Below, piece after piece: positions 34,730-48,537 of a stretch of DNA of 64,000 bases. This DNA is from Paramecium sonneborni. Its lineage: Eukaryota > Ciliophora > Oligohymenophorea > Peniculida > Parameciidae. Position 1 is the stretch's first letter. The number at the start of each line of letters is the position of its first letter. A program made the position numbers and the translations under genes. The stretch covers positions 127,670-191,669 of the forward strand of contig CAJJDN010000047.1 of NCBI GenBank assembly GCA_905182985.1, written 5' to 3'. The notes under the pieces were generated by a model. That model worked only from the letters and a program-made list of their open reading frames with translations, was not told the DNA's origin and made no database searches.

Positions 34730-36867
34730 TCAATCGATACTAGGAGATTCATTGTATTATAATAAAATTTTCCTTTTTTAAGATCTTGCAGAGAGTTTTT
34801 ATTGATCAATAAATTTTGATAGTTTAAATATAGCTTAAACTTCAGGACCTAACTTTTTAATAAGTTATTTATTGATAATATTCTCTTCTTAATCTTAGAG
34901 AACTTCATCATATGCCTATTTATATATAGAACTTTACATTGTATATATCCTAATACAATTAAGCATCTCCTCTTAAATGCATTCCTCTTTAAATAGGTAT
35001 TGATTTTTTCTATCTTATTTCATGAGGCCTACAAATAGATGTTTTTGTTACTCAGATTCTATATCACATTTAGATCTCTATTCAAAATAAGATCTATTAA
35101 TTGTTTTTTTAGTCATATCTAGAGATATCATTGGTTTTGGAGTAAAATTAAACATTAATAATTATTCAGGTGTAAAAATAACTTCTTTAATTTTGTCTAA
35201 TTCATTCAATTTTGTAAGTATATTAAATAAATCTATTTAATCGGTTATTTAATCTCTAAAATGAAACTTCATTTTTACATAGCTTTATTCATTAATTAAA
35301 TATTTTTTTTATTTGAACAACAACGATTACAAGTAATGAAATTTATAATCATACTAAAACTTAATAAAACTGGTTAAGATCTATTTATTATTGTGATAAT
35401 TTATTATTTGAAATATTATAGACCATTTTCAGGTATAATTTTATTTGCAAAAGGATTCTTAATTAATCTTGTTGATGATCTCTAAAATTTTTTCTGAACT
35501 TCTTTAATATTTTTATTATCATCATCTTGGTCATTAATTTCTTATTCAGCTTCTTTTTATTTAAAACCAAATTTTAAAATTCCATTTTTTTCCTTCTACT
35601 TAATTTAGGTTGGATTAACAAGTTTAATTTCTAATTCTTAATCAGTTAATCTTCTAGTTCTTAATTCTTCTTATCTTTCCGTTGTTAAATGATTAATTTA
35701 TTCTAAATTTTCTTCTTGAATTTTTTCATGTTACAAATGAATCAATGAAAATTCATATAATTTGTTTGCTAATTCTACAAGTACTACAATAATTTAAATA
35801 TCGTACATTAAAATCTATTATAAAGTGATAATATAATTCCTAGGAAAAAAAAGAAAATCTATTAAATTCCTCCTAAATTCGATAATAGTTCATCTATTTT
35901 TAAGTAGCTTCTGTAAATAGATGTTTTATAAGGACTTTTTCTAAAGTATATTGCAGCGATGTCATTTGATGTTTTAGATTAAAATTCTATTCTTTCCTTT
36001 ATTTCTGATTAATCTAAGATATAAAATTTTGACAATGCTATATCACTAAATGGAGTTAAACTGAGATCATTTTATACTTCATATTCTTTTAAAAAAACAT
36101 CAACTGTTTTGAATACATCTGAAGGTAAAAATTTTAAATAGAATGAATCGTCTATAAAAGTTTACAAATATTAATCATCTGGATTTTATGGATTTAATAT
36201 CTAATAAATATATGGAAATTTAGTAAACTTAATTGACTGTGTAAAGTTTTAATTTAAATGACCCATTCTTTTAGATTTCATTTTATCGTTCCGCGTCAGA
36301 AGCACATGATTTATTTGTAACACAATTATTTACTGAAATTTTCAAATACTAAAATTGTTAATCTTTAAATTATTTGATTATAATTACTTGAATTAGTACC
36401 TTGTATAGAAAATGTGGAATTATAACTAAATTAAATTTGAATTATTACTTGAAGCACAAGAAATTCTAGAGATCCAAATCATAAAATTATTTTGTTATAT
36501 TAACACCATATTAATTAAAAATATTAGAAAATCTATCTAATGTGCATGGAATAAGAATAAGTTATGAAGAATTTTCAAATCTCGATCCATTTAAAAATCT
36601 AGTTATGTGCTTCTATTCAACTTATATATTAAAAAAAGGGTTTTGAATGAAATTATTTTATTCAATCTGGATAGCAAATGCAAAAGTATTGTCATTCAAA
36701 GTAGCCAAAGATGGAAATTCTTCAAATGTTGTTAATACTGTAGCAGTTAAATTTTCTTTGTTCAAAAATGAGATTAAATTTTGAGAAAAAATCAACAGCA
36801 TTGTAAAAAATAAAACAAGAGATACACATCCTCCAAAAGCAGTCTTATAAAAATTTTATTTATTCAT
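34730..36867 (-). CDS. Ciliate membrane-protein family member (paralog of 21672-23640)
   Basis: Starts MNKQNFYKTAFGG with a membrane segment SLVLFFTMLLIFSQNLI, followed by an ectodomain of about 350 residues, then SNLGGIQQIFFFF at the second membrane segment and a cytoplasmic tail. The tail carries NELDKIKEVIFTPEQLLMF and NFTPKP, matching KLQEIDKLKMILLTESQIK and FDYLQKP of the plus gene at 21672. The tail between the membrane segment and this motif is acidic and Gln-rich. Several introns are needed, for example 23 bases after LMNKA. It ends at TGA 34730-34732. Probably a plasma-membrane or vesicle protein with both ends inside; no enzymatic motif. Overall identity between the two is low, but order and key motifs agree. 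Confidence 0.7.
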
Positions 36868-37402
36868 TCTTAATGTAATTGTCTAACCAAATACATCACA
36901 TTTTGATAAACCTAATTAGAATTTAATGCATTTCTACCTTTAATAAATAAAGACATCACTTAATAATAATACTTTAAATACAAATCAATTTTATTTCAAA
37001 AAGCATATTAAACCCTTCAACCTTTAAATAATAAATATATTAGATCATAAAAGTTTATTTAATCAAATTTTAAATTTAAGTTTTCTATAGACTTAAAGAA
37101 AACATTAACAAATCCAAACAGAAAAGCCTCTAACCAGTATGAAAAGAAGAAGAAAAATATTATTTATTATTAATTTTTTTTGATTATTTATATTAGAAAA
37201 TTAATTAAGTAAACCATTACTCACATGATATATTAATCTTTAATTTTTTGGCAGGAAAATAACAGAAATAAAACTTTTTCCATTTTTTTCAAAGTATTTG
37301 GATTTATAAATAAATTAAATCAAAGTGGATAATATTATGAAGATAAGAATAAAATTTATTTTGATATGAAACTAAATTTTAAGTTATAAATAGCTAAATA
37401 TT
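36868..37402. other. AT-rich intergenic region
   Basis: About 535 bases upstream of the gene starting at 36867 and downstream of the stop at 37403. Presumed promoter and terminator sequences; no gene recognised. Confidence 0.5.
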
Positions 37403-40400
37403 TCAAACTGAAAAACGTAAATCATGTGTAATAAAACTAATTACATAAGCATTCTCCATTAATCTGTCAAATGGAAATAATGTTAATAGTTGTTTGCTTT
37501 ATTAATATTATTATTTAACTTTTTCAATTGTAATTTTTGTGGCAATCAATGAAACACTCATAATTACACAAGCAAAAATAAACATTATAGTATTTACTAA
37601 AAATGTCGAATCTATCATGGATATAATTTAATTTGTTAGTAGTTCAATAATTACTTAAAATCCATATTATGCATATAATCTTAATAATTAAATAGTAGGA
37701 TCTTAATATTATTCTTTTATTATAGTATTGTGACTACTTGTAGAAGTTACTTAAAAAAAATCAAATTAATTCGAAAATAAATGTTAAACTACTGAACTTA
37801 ACCCTTAATCAAGAATCTACATAGATTAACATTACTAAAGAGTGAAAAGATCTTAATATTCTTAATAGCTATAGGATCTAAATTTTAGATTTAATATTTA
37901 CAATTCACTTAAAAACAAACTGCACAAATTTTAAACTAAAATTTGATAAACTTAATAATTTTGATCTTCTTAGTATAAAGTGAGATTGGTAGTTAATAAC
38001 CCTAATTATTGAACAGCAACATTGTAGTAATCAGTCATATCAGATGTTATTGTAGTATTTAAGAGAATGGTTTATTAAGCAAAAGTAGATGCCAAAGAAT
38101 TGAAGGTTATGGAAAAAGATGTTTTTTCTTAATATCTTGAAGATACATTTTGTTATGTAACCTATTATAATATAAAACTTCCAATAAAATAACAAGAACA
38201 TATAAAGGCGTACATAAATATGAATAAAAAGAAAAAAATTTAAGCTGTGTTTGTTTCTAAAATATATTATAAAATAGTATACATTTTTATGAAATTTATT
38301 TTCCAACTCTATTGTGTTTGTCAAGCATATTAGAACTCACAGTTTTTTAATATTAACGCATCATAGTAGTTTCAAATTATTCTTCATCTGTTTCATGATT
38401 TCTAAATCTCGTATTATTTAATTAAGTATAAAGAGAGCTGAATTAAACAAATTGTTCTTAGATTACTTCTTTAGAAAAAGTACAAAATAATTTATAAATT
38501 TTTTATTTCATTTTTATTATTTGAACACAAAAATAAATGTATTGTCCAAGTAAAATGAATAAGATTATTTCCTCAACAGTTACACTAATATTAGAAATGA
38601 AATATTTTACAAAATTGATAGACTGAGTAATTACTTTGTTGAATTTGCATTTTCAATTTCACCTATTTAAAGATTAAATGAATCAGTATTATTATAGAAT
38701 TCATTTTGATTGATTGAATGATTCATATTTAAAACTTTGGTTAACTATGACATTATATTTAAAATTCTGGTTTCCATTGTTAGATTATTAATAATATTTA
38801 CATGAGGTAATAAAGAAATAGTTTTATCTATATTTTTAATATTTATCATAAAATATTGAAATGATATTTAACTTAGTTATGTAAAATTAAATTAATCATA
38901 ATCTAAATATGATTATCCAATTATGAATTCATTATAATAATAGGAAAATTCAAAGGGTAAATTTTCATATTTTTAGTTTTCATGAATTTTCTAAAAATTA
39001 AAATACAAAATCAAATAATTAATTAAAAATCCAGAAGTAATTAAGAAATAAATTAAAGCTAAAAAGAGTTTAGTTCGAATACCTAATCCTTTTGAATCAG
39101 ATAAACAATCTTTAATTTACCTTTTTAGAGCTGTAGTATTATTTTATGAAGATCGACTACCTACAGACCCATTATTATATTGTATATTTTAATCTTATGC
39201 ATTTTCTTTAAAATCAGAATCTGCTTCACTAAATTCATTACTTTATTCTGAAGGATCATTTCTAAATTCAATGATTCTACCTTCTAATTAATTATCACTA
39301 TTTTAAAGTAAAAAAGGATCATTTTAATTATTTTGAGCTGTATTATTCATGTTAATAGTAGCCAATTAATTTTTCAATTCTTCAATCATTTTTATATCTT
39401 CAATTAAATTTTCATATTCTAAATCACATTCATAAGTAATTCCTCCAGGAGGAGAATTTAAAGAAGATAAAGCAAGATCTACTTTTTAGGTTGGAAGATC
39501 TTTTGATGAAGAAATATTTATTAATTATGATGATCTATTTCTTAATTAAAGTAGTTATCTACTAGTAATTTTTTGATTCATCAATTATTTATATTCAGGT
39601 ATTTCTACTATAACTAATCTAATTATTATAAAAATATATTTATTACTTTAGATTAATAGTAATTAAACTCATTAAATGAATAGAAATTTAATAAACAACA
39701 TTTTCATGAGGTAAATTTTCAAATTATTTAGCAATATTTGTTTGTATATTAGTTTTAGAAAATATATTAGATCTAGAACGAATTAAACTTCTAGACATCT
39801 ATTTAGTTATTAATGGAAGTATTAATTAACAATCAAATTTTTTATCTAATTTTTCAAAATGATCATCAAATAAGTTATCCCATATTTTTCCTAATTCAGG
39901 AATAAAAAATAAACAATCTAATCCTTTTACATGATCAAGTTCTAATCCTAGATGTTTTTCAAAAACATCCTCATATAAATTTTATGTTAATTCTTCAATC
40001 TAACCTGATTCATTTAACATCATATAACCATATGTTAAATTTACTGGTGTAATTAATGCAGTAGCACCAAATTCAATTGGACTTGCTTCTATTCTTAATC
40101 TAGTATTTATTGGAACTACAAATTAGGATTTAGTTTTTCCTAAAATTACTCTTACAGCACTTCTAACAACATTTATCCTTCCTCTCTCAACAAAATTATC
40201 TAAATATAAATCATGATCATTTGCTATTATTTAAGGCATAAATCTATTTATATTCTAATCTTAAATCTCTTCATCTTTATACCCTATAGCTCTTTAAAAT
40301 GATCTAGTATATCTTATAACATTTCCTCTTGGTTATAATAAAGTTATTTATATCACACAACTACCAGGATCGTATATTATCTTCTCTGCTGATTGTAAAA

Positions 40401-42364
40401 ATTACATCATTATTTGTCCTTCTTTTCTATATAATTTTGGCCTAATTTTATTATAATTAACATATTTATGAAAAATGTTAAAAATTGTATCACATTCATT
40501 ATTTTATGGATTTGTTTTAAATAATAGTTAAAATTGATTTTCAAGCATTCTAATATTTTATATTAATTTAAAACCAACATTTAAAAGCATGTCAATATCA
40601 ATAATCTATGTCAAAATACAACCATAAAAATCCTTCTATAATTAAATCATATACCTTTTCTTATTTTACTACAATACATAAATTTGTTTTCAATACGCTC
40701 AATGATTCTTCATATTGATAAACTTTTTTAAACACAAACCTTTAATTTACTAAATCATTTTTTTTAACTATATCACTAAATTTTTAAAGTGCATCATGTT
40801 TTAATTTGTTTACAATGGCTTAATTCTTTAGAGGTTAATCCTTATGAATTTTTAATCATAAATATACTTTTTCAATCATAGATAATCTAATAACTTCATA
40901 TATTGCTTGGGTTGGAACTTTTTTAATTTAAACCAAAAAGTATATGTAAATTAAAATTAAATTTGTATTTGCTTTTTCAATTATCTCATCTTCAAATGTT
41001 TATCCAATTAATCCTTTAGCAAATTACTTCATGGACTCAAGACTTTAAAAGGAATCCTGATCTGTAAAAAAGTCTTAACAAAAGCATTTATATTTTAATT
41101 TAATATTCTTCATCATTTTCCTTTCTCTTTATATTTTACACTCTCTCAAATGACTTGATATAAATGTATAAATTTCAAGTGACTATTGAGGGTCAAGTAA
41201 TCTTTATTGCTTTTTCAAATCTACTTATTGTTTAAACATTATATATAATCTTCTAATATATTTTTCCAAATTTCTAGTCTAATAATTAGTATTTTTTATA
41301 TCCTATCTAATTAGAATTTCATTAGTCAAAAATATTAATGGTGGATAAAATAACAAGATTAATAATACTATACTAATTTTCAAAGTTGGCTAACCAAATT
41401 AACATATCATCAATAAAATTTAATAAATTGTACAAAGCACTACAATTCTTAGATTCAGTCTCGAAATTCGATAATCTATAAAAACTTCTTAATTATAATC
41501 GCATATAATTTGTATTACTGATTTAATTACTCCTAATAATTAAACAATTAAAACTGATGCTTGAATACCTGATGAAATTATCACTCTAATTTTCTATTCA
41601 TCATAAATATATACAATAATTAAAATGCATAAATAAGATGGATCTTTTACTATTAAAATTTTCCTAAATAATCAAAATTTTTCATTCGATGATCAAACTA
41701 ATGTAAATTTATTAATGATCCTATAATGATTTATTAAACAATGGTCATAATTCCCAATATTACACCAGCCCATTCAAAGTAGTTTATACTTTCTGAATAT
41801 TTTTTATTAATACAAAAATTGAATAAATCAGTAATTAAACTGAAGCCGCAAAAGAGTTATGGGATTTACAAAATTCCATGATGAATCTAAAAAAAAAGTG
41901 ACAAAATCAAATTTATAAGTTAATTTTTTTCTACTTTTGTTTCGTGATTCTAATTTAGTTTTAAGTTTACTTTTTCTATTGCCAAAAATTAGAGGTCTTA
42001 ATTTTTTATCAATTACACTTTCATTTTAAAAATCTAGCTAACCAGCAATAAAATGACTAAGCTTTACAATAAAAGTCCTGCTATTATGAATATTATTCTT
42101 ATGTTGATTGAATTTCCAAACAATGTGTAAAATCTAATATATATACAAAAACTTGGACCTAAAATAATCTATAAAATTTCTGATATGATTTAAAAATTAA
42201 TCATACTCAAAGTCATTTAATTTTTCAGTATAAATAGATAACATTTGGATATTCTCAATCAATAAAATCACAACAGCTATTTTAAACGATTTCCTCCATG
42301 TTTCTTTAACGTTCAAAAATTCTTGAATATAATAGCTTTTCATCTAAACAATAATTTTGTTCAT
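37403..42364 (-). CDS. Large polytopic membrane protein, TmcB/PAS-like
   Basis: The largest gene in the window, about 1,550 residues. It starts MNKIIVQMKSYYIQEF and has many hydrophobic segments in the first third. A motif with spaced His and Cys follows (FISSHLREC ... KCFCQ), typical of the ciliate TmcB (tiny macrocysts B) family. Next comes a PAS-like module (GYMMLNESGQIEELTQNLYE) and a long Ser/Asn/Asp-rich region. The C-terminal part has a membrane span (LALIYFLITSGFL), an ectodomain and a final span (TIMFIFACVIMSVSLIA), closing with LLTLFPFDRLMENAYVISF. TmcB-like proteins are abundant in ciliates and thought to sense or respond at the membrane; no ligand is known. Many micro-introns are needed. 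Stop TGA 37403-37405; exon details in 38300-39000 are uncertain. Confidence 0.7.
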
Positions 42365-42459
42365 TTATATATTAAGAATAATTAATTAAATTATATATTC
42401 CAAATAAATTAATATATAAGAATTAATTATTTTTAATATCATGATTTGAGATTTGATCA

Positions 42460-43434
42460 TCAATTAAATTATTTAGTCAAGCTTTATTCCCATAACTTTA
42501 ATTATTATTCTTTTTGTCGAAGTTCTTCTTCTTTCAATTTAATTTAAGCATGCTTTTCTTTTAACTTTTTTTCTTTGATTCTCAAACTGATTAATGGTAA
42601 TTTTAGAATTTCCATAACACTAGGTCTTTTAGTTGGATCTACAATTATTAATATAAATTTAAACCTGCATCAAGCATTGAAGTAATTAATTGATGTAAGT
42701 CTTCAGAAAATCTCAGTGGAATTCTATCAAATTGACCACTTTTTATTTTTATAGCTAAACTCAAATGATTTGTAGCTTCAAAAGGAGGTTTCAAAGCTGC
42801 TAATTCATAAAGTAAACATCCACAAGACCATATATCGCTGCTTTCATCATAATAGGCTTCAGTAATTTATTCTGGAGACATATAATAAGGTGTTCCAACA
42901 TGAGTTTTGCAAAATTATGAGTTTTCACCCAAAATTCTTGATAAACCAAAATCTCCAAGTTTTATGTTATTATTTTCATCTAAGAATATATTAGCAGGCT
43001 TAACATCTCGATGTAAAATCTTGGGTGTTCTATTATGGCATTCATTTATAGCCAAAGACAATTGAGTAAATATCTTCCAGATTACATCTTCTGCTATGTA
43101 ATCCTTATCCTTTTTGCATTTTTTAAGGAGTTAGCTCAAATCTCCTCCAGAGCAGTATTCTGTAATTATATAAATTTTAGCCTGTTTTTTGTCAATAATT
43201 CTTTATAGCTCAATCATCTCAATACCTTTCATAATATTAAACAATGTTTGAATGTGTTAATTCTCTTAATATATTAACTTCATTAACTAATTAATTTTTT
43301 TCCTTTTCAGTCATTATACCATAATGTAATTCTTTACAAGCAAGTATTTTCTAATCACTTTTTCTCATCACCTTATAGACAACCCCAAAAGAGCCTTTGC
43401 CTAGAATGTTTAATTTTTCATAATGTTCTTCCAT
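42460..43434 (-). CDS. NIMA-related (NEK) serine/threonine kinase
   Basis: An intact kinase. Gly-rich loop [19 protein letters not shown] lysine in [13 protein letters not shown] loop [15 protein letters not shown] loop [10 protein letters not shown], activation-segment end [13 protein letters not shown], and [21 protein letters not shown]. The [11 protein letters not shown] sequence and WSxGCLLYEL pattern place it in the NEK family, which works in cilia and cell division. An intron of 25 bases lies after QYYER and one of 26 bases after SMLDA. After the kinase domain there is only a short Lys/Glu-rich coiled coil. About 305 residues; start [12 protein letters not shown]. The neighbouring TmcB-like gene starts 95 bases downstream on the same strand. 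Confidence 0.9.
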
Positions 43435-43606
43435 TTTTAAATTTGAAATTAAAATTAATATTTAGAGAATAAAGACAATATTAAAAGTTATTTAAACATT
43501 TAACTTTATTACTCATTTATTAATCCAAATTTTAAAAATAAGTACATGGATTGAATAACTCTGAAAGATATCTCTTTTTAATTATAAATTATTATATGAA
43601 TAAATC

Positions 43607-46600
43607 TCAAAACTATATTTTAGCTGTTCCTTCTGATGCTGGTCTTACTTGTGAAGATTTAACATTTCTAAAACTTTTCTTTAACATCTTGCTTCTCCTT
43701 AATGTTTGTTCAGATTCCTCATCTCTTGAATTTCTTCGGGATTCTGATATATCAAATTTAGGAATGAGGATTTATTAATATCTATATTTTTCAAAGAATA
43801 TCTCTGGGTATATCATATATTTCAAAAATTAAGATTGGTAATTTTTAATTTAACTATTTAATTAATGCTACTACTTATAAAAATACATTCTTTCTAATAT
43901 GGAATCTAAGTTATTCTGTATATGATAATGTTTAAATTTCTTATATGATTCCATTATTAAATATTAATCTTTTTTTTAGAACTCATTTAATTGATTGATT
44001 TGCATTTTTAATTTTATTTCCATTAGCATAGTATCTGATATATCTTTTTCAGATAATATTTACTTTTTACCATCCTATATCTGTTTTAATCTAATTCTCA
44101 CTTTATTTAAGACTCCTTTCATAAAGTTTTAAGATTAAATGATCTCTAAAAATGAATTAACTATTTATTTAGTTTCTTTCTTTTATTTTTGTCTTTTTTT
44201 AATTCTATTCATATTTGTGATTGTTTTAACTACTTTTCTCATTTTTTAAATGTTTTCTTTAACTCTTTGAATATTTAATTCGATAGTTACTGAAGGTCTC
44301 ATTTTTTTAAATTTACTTAAAGGTGAATTTTCTAATTAATCTTCTTCCTTAATGATTTTCAGATTATTATTGTATATATTTTAATTTCTGGCTTTACTCA
44401 TTAAGGATGCTTTTAAAGATTTATCATCAATATCCATTAGTTCTATAGTTTTAGTTCTTTATTTAAATAAAGTTGCTTTCTTTTTGGTAACTGGAGGTTC
44501 TAAATTTAATTTAGGAGATTAATCCATTACAGAATAGAATGAATTTGAATTAGATTTTAATTATTAACTAGGTTAGTTTAAGATTTATAGATTAGAAGTA
44601 CTTTATTCAAGGTTGCTTTAATTAAATTAAACATCACTTCTTTTAAGTATTTCATCATCAGGTTCTTCATAAAATTCTGCCCATTTCCAATTATTATTAT
44701 TAAATGATGTTGCTTCTTATTCTATAATTTCTTGATCAAATCTAGCTGCAAAGTATCCTCTTTATCTAAATGGATTTCTAATGAAATTTTTATTTCTTAT
44801 TTAATCTATACTAAATTGATATCTTTTGATTATTAATTCTCTATCTGGAATATAATGTAATAAGGGACATTAAAGAACTCTATGATAACTTGAATGACAA
44901 CTAAAACATTTCATATGTAATGCACTTACATCATCAAATTAAACACTATCATATAGATTTCTAAATCTTTCATAATCTTCTGGAAAATCTTAAATAACTT
45001 TTAAAAAATCATCTCTAGATAACATTAATAATTTTGAAAATCCAATGCTTCTAAATCTTTCTTATGATTATTTCCCGGTTATAAAACTAATAATACCAAG
45101 ACTTGAACCTTTTCCAACTTTACTAACTTCTGCAATTTATGGATTTTCTAAGATTGAATCAATTTAATCATTTTAAATAAATATTTAAATATCTCCAAAT
45201 TCAACGAAACATACATATAATTAACCATTAGGTAATTAAGGGAAAATGGAATCAAAATTAATGATATTCTCTGGTTATATGACTGCAGGTTTAATTTTAT
45301 GAACTAATTTTGACTTTAGAGCATCACTGAAATTATTTTTAAATAGAGGACATTCATTTAAAATCATTGAATTTGATTAATTCATTAAATTTTCTCTTAA
45401 ATTTTCAGATAATTAATTAATTATCTCATTAAGTTCATCATTTTCTACTAGATTTTGTGATTCCCAATAATAATTTAAGTATTCTCTAATTTAATATTGT
45501 AATTAATATTCAATTTTTCTATTTTACATATATGTATTAATCTTCCTCATTTTTCTCATTTTTTCTTATCCATAAGCAGATATTGTATCAATAATTGCCC
45601 CTACTGTGCTAACACTATAACTAAGTTGAATACTACAAATCATCATATAAAGAATAGCAACAATTCTTTCTAAATAACTAATAGGTACAACATCTCCATA
45701 TCCAATAGTAAACATAGTTACAGTAGAAAAATAGAAAGAATATAAATATTAAACCTACCAAGTTTCATTTTCAATATGATAGAACTCTAACCAACTCCCC
45801 TTCTCTGAATTTAATTGACTATAATATCCAACCTAATTAAATTATTTATATTATAAATTACAAAATACCAAAGACATGAATAACAATGTAGAACGAAGAA
45901 TAAAACTAAAAGCAATTTAAATAATTCTAATAATGAGCTACTAGGTTTGGATAAATTTAAAGTTTCTTCAATTTGACTAATTAATTTTGGAATATTTCTA
46001 GATTGTACAAAAAACAATAACAATATTAGATCCCACCAATCATTCATTAGATTAAACCCTTATTTAGAAGAATTAAAAATGATTGCATAAATCACTAAAA
46101 TAAGTATAGAAATAGCTTCTAGTCCATAACACTTACTTATTACATTTTTAGCTATTGTGACTCTATTACTAACAATTTAACCAAATTAATAAAAGGAATT
46201 GTTAAAGCTTAAGATGATATCTAATACTAAGAGTAGAATCATAAAGATAGTTGGTGTGTAAAGTTGACCATATATGATCTATTATTAATTCCAAGCTAAA
46301 TCTAATGGGATAGTAAATAGAAAATATAATCTACTCATCATGACTACACAATCCCAAACTATCTTTAATCGAGATTCTGGTGTGATTAAGGGTATTTTCT
46401 CCAATTCTAATTCTATTTTTTTGTAAAAATTATTTGTACAATTTTTTAAATCAGAATAATGTTTAGATAATTTTTTTGTAAATCTCCTAGAACTAATAAA
46501 ATCAAAAGTTTTACTTCTTTTTTTGATTCTAATTAAGATTATTATTAGAGTTACTAAATTGACTAATCATAGGTTTAAGATTGAGACCACTGTCTCTAAA

Positions 46601-47047
46601 AAGTTTTAAATTGAATGATGAACCTAAATCTTTGAGAATGTTATATTAATAGAAATTAAATTAGGCATTTATTTTCTTTTTCCAACTTATTCGATTAATG
46701 AACCTTTTGATAAAGCAAAATTGAATAACACTACATATTTATTATTATTGATGTGATTGTTGAGAAGCTTCATAGAATCTAGTACTTTTTTTATTAACTA
46801 GAAAATGAGTTGAGGGACTATTAAGTGATGAATCAAACTAAACTCTTTTATTTTCATGATCATTTTAGTTAGAACTTTAACTCTTCTAAATATTATTGCT
46901 ATTTCTTTTTGATCCTTATATTGAGAAGATGCCTTCTGATAAAGAATAATTGAGGAAATCTTAAATTTCACCTATTGGTTCATCAGTTAACATTAGTTAA
47001 TTTAATTTTGAACTTGGCTCTTCAGTTTCTTACTAAATTTAATTCAT
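43607..47047 (-). CDS. Voltage-gated/cyclic-nucleotide-gated type potassium channel
   Basis: About 1,100 residues. The N-terminus (MNQIQQETEEPSSKLN) is hydrophilic. Six hydrophobic segments follow, with the pore sequence STVTMFTIGYGDVVPIS, whose GYGD is the potassium selectivity filter, then a C-linker (YGQEKMRKMRKINTYM). A cNMP-binding fold comes next (LYVCFVEFGDIQIFI ... GKGSSLGIISFI), with no clear phosphate-binding arginine, so cyclic nucleotides may not bind. A 400-residue C-terminal tail is Ser-rich and then coiled-coil, ending RPASEGTAKIQF. This is the EAG/HCN/CNG superfamily, much expanded in Paramecium, where such channels set swimming responses. Several introns are required around the membrane domain. 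Coding-like sequence just upstream of the chosen ATG leaves the N-terminus uncertain. Confidence 0.85.
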
Positions 47048-47402
47048 ATTTAAATAATTTTCTGAAAATCAAATATTATTATTATTATATATTTAATTTT
47101 AAATATTATCTCTTGTAAAAAGGGTTGTTCTATAATTAACAAGTTCAGGTTCAACTTAGTATTCAATTATATATGTATAAAAATTAATTTCATAACTTTA
47201 TTAGCAAATATTTGTAAAAATACTTTATTAACAATACTATTATGTTGAATTATGGTTATTTATATCATTATTTAAAATAATCACTAATTAAAGTAAAAAC
47301 AAAAGCTAAACAAAGTAAATAAGATAGATATCATCATAAATTATTCCAAAAATTTATAGTTCATTTAATGAATTTAATACAAAAATTAATTTTGAATAAG
47401 AA
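47048..47402. other. Intergenic region between divergent genes
   Basis: About 355 AT-rich bases. Near 47075-47165 the minus strand reads ECQVEPELV-like coding sequence (VEPELVNYRTTLFTRDN) that ends at a TGA before the channel start. It could be an upstream exon of the channel gene joined by an intron I could not place. Confidence 0.4.
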
Positions 47403-47692
47403 ATGAGTTCTTGTTTAAATTATTATAATTTATTAAACAAAAGAAAAAGCAAAGTTTTATCAAATGAAATTAAAATGATGCAAATCTATATCTCTTAAAA
47501 ACCTCTATTAAAATTTTCAAATTTAACTTATTAACTGTTTCTCAACAAAGAGAATTATAAATTGAAAAATAAGAATCTCAAATTGTTACTTAAGATAAAA
47601 ATTATTTAGTTTAGTAAAATAATAACTATGAAAAGAAGGCAGATATAATAACATTAAATGAAATAAAAAAAATCAACTTAAAGATGAATTGA
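47403..47692 (+). CDS. Possible small unknown protein
   Basis: ATG 47403-47405 gives MSSCLNYYNLLNKRKSK. The best coding composition downstream lies in another frame (LLTVSQQRELQIEKQESQ through YEKKADIITLNEIKK, to TGA 47690-47692), so an intron or frame change is needed near 47470-47520 that I could not identify. The second part looks like a short coiled coil. It converges on the RCHY1-like gene, 49 bases away. Confidence 0.35.
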
Positions 47693-47741
47693 TGATTAAA
47701 ACTTATATAATAAAGGGATGAAAATTATAATGTATTTCTTA

Positions 47742-48537
47742 TCATTCCCGAGTATTATATGAACCACAATTCTAACATTTTAAATAAATGTTAAATTAAA
47801 CATTATTACTTTTGGCTTTGCAATCAGAACATATTATAGTTACTACTTATTTTAACTATTCTTCAGTAAGCTCTTACTTCATAAGCTCATTCATTTCATC
47901 TAGATATTTAATTTGTTTTTTACTCATTTTCTAAACTTATATATATATAATTACATAAATTGCTACATTACAAATTGGGCAATTCTGTAAACCTTTACAG
48001 ATTGAATTTTCTAAACATTTTACATGAATGAAATGAGGGCAATTGGTTAATTATTAGACTAATTAAGTTGAATTCTTTAGATAATCTTAACAAACAGCAC
48101 AATTTTATTCAAATGCTTTTTCTATGCAAATATGACTAGGCTTTATTGAAAGAGACAAACAAACATCACAAATTTCGCAATGAAAAAATTCTTCTTTTTT
48201 TCCCAATCTACACATTTTACATTTTTCACAATGAAATATGTTCTTTTTTTAATCATCTTCATATAATTTACAAATTTGGCAATAGTATCTTGCAAATTGA
48301 ATTCCACAATTAATGCATTCATTTGAAGGTGCTTATTCTTTCAAACACTTTCGACAACGAATTTCTATAACGTTAAATCTATCCATTGTTTCTACTTTAC
48401 ATCCATCAGATTTTGGTCCTTTGTACTATTGATCATGACATAATCTGCAAGGATAATAGATTTAACAACAAGGAGCTTTTTTATCACAATTTCTCTAATA
48501 ATGTTTACAAGAGTTCTATTTTATCATTAATTAAATA
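47742..48537 (-). CDS. CHY/CTCHY/RING zinc-finger E3 ubiquitin ligase (RCHY1/Pirh2-like)
   Basis: About 256 residues. The N-terminus has a CHY zinc finger (CKHYQRNCDKKAPCCQIYY, then CRLCHD and CRKC). A CTCHY zinc finger follows (YYCQICKLY ... FHCEKCKMCRLG ... HCEICDVC). Then comes a RING finger (CAVCQDYLKN ... CPHFIHVKCLE ... CPICN) and a C-terminal zinc ribbon (CSDCKAKS ... CQNCGSYNT). This exact order defines the RCHY1/Pirh2 group, RING-type E3 ligases that pass ubiquitin from an E2 to substrates. One intron of 24 bases lies after NVAIY. All zinc ligands expected for RING appear present. Start MIKQNSCKHYQ at 48535-48537; stop TGA 47742-47744. Confidence 0.92.

Noticed and set aside
38040..38324. 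Minus-strand hydrophobic frame (94 codons) as a separate small membrane protein
   Set aside because: The adjoining TmcB-like gene needs this DNA in another frame, which gives a better ectodomain sequence.
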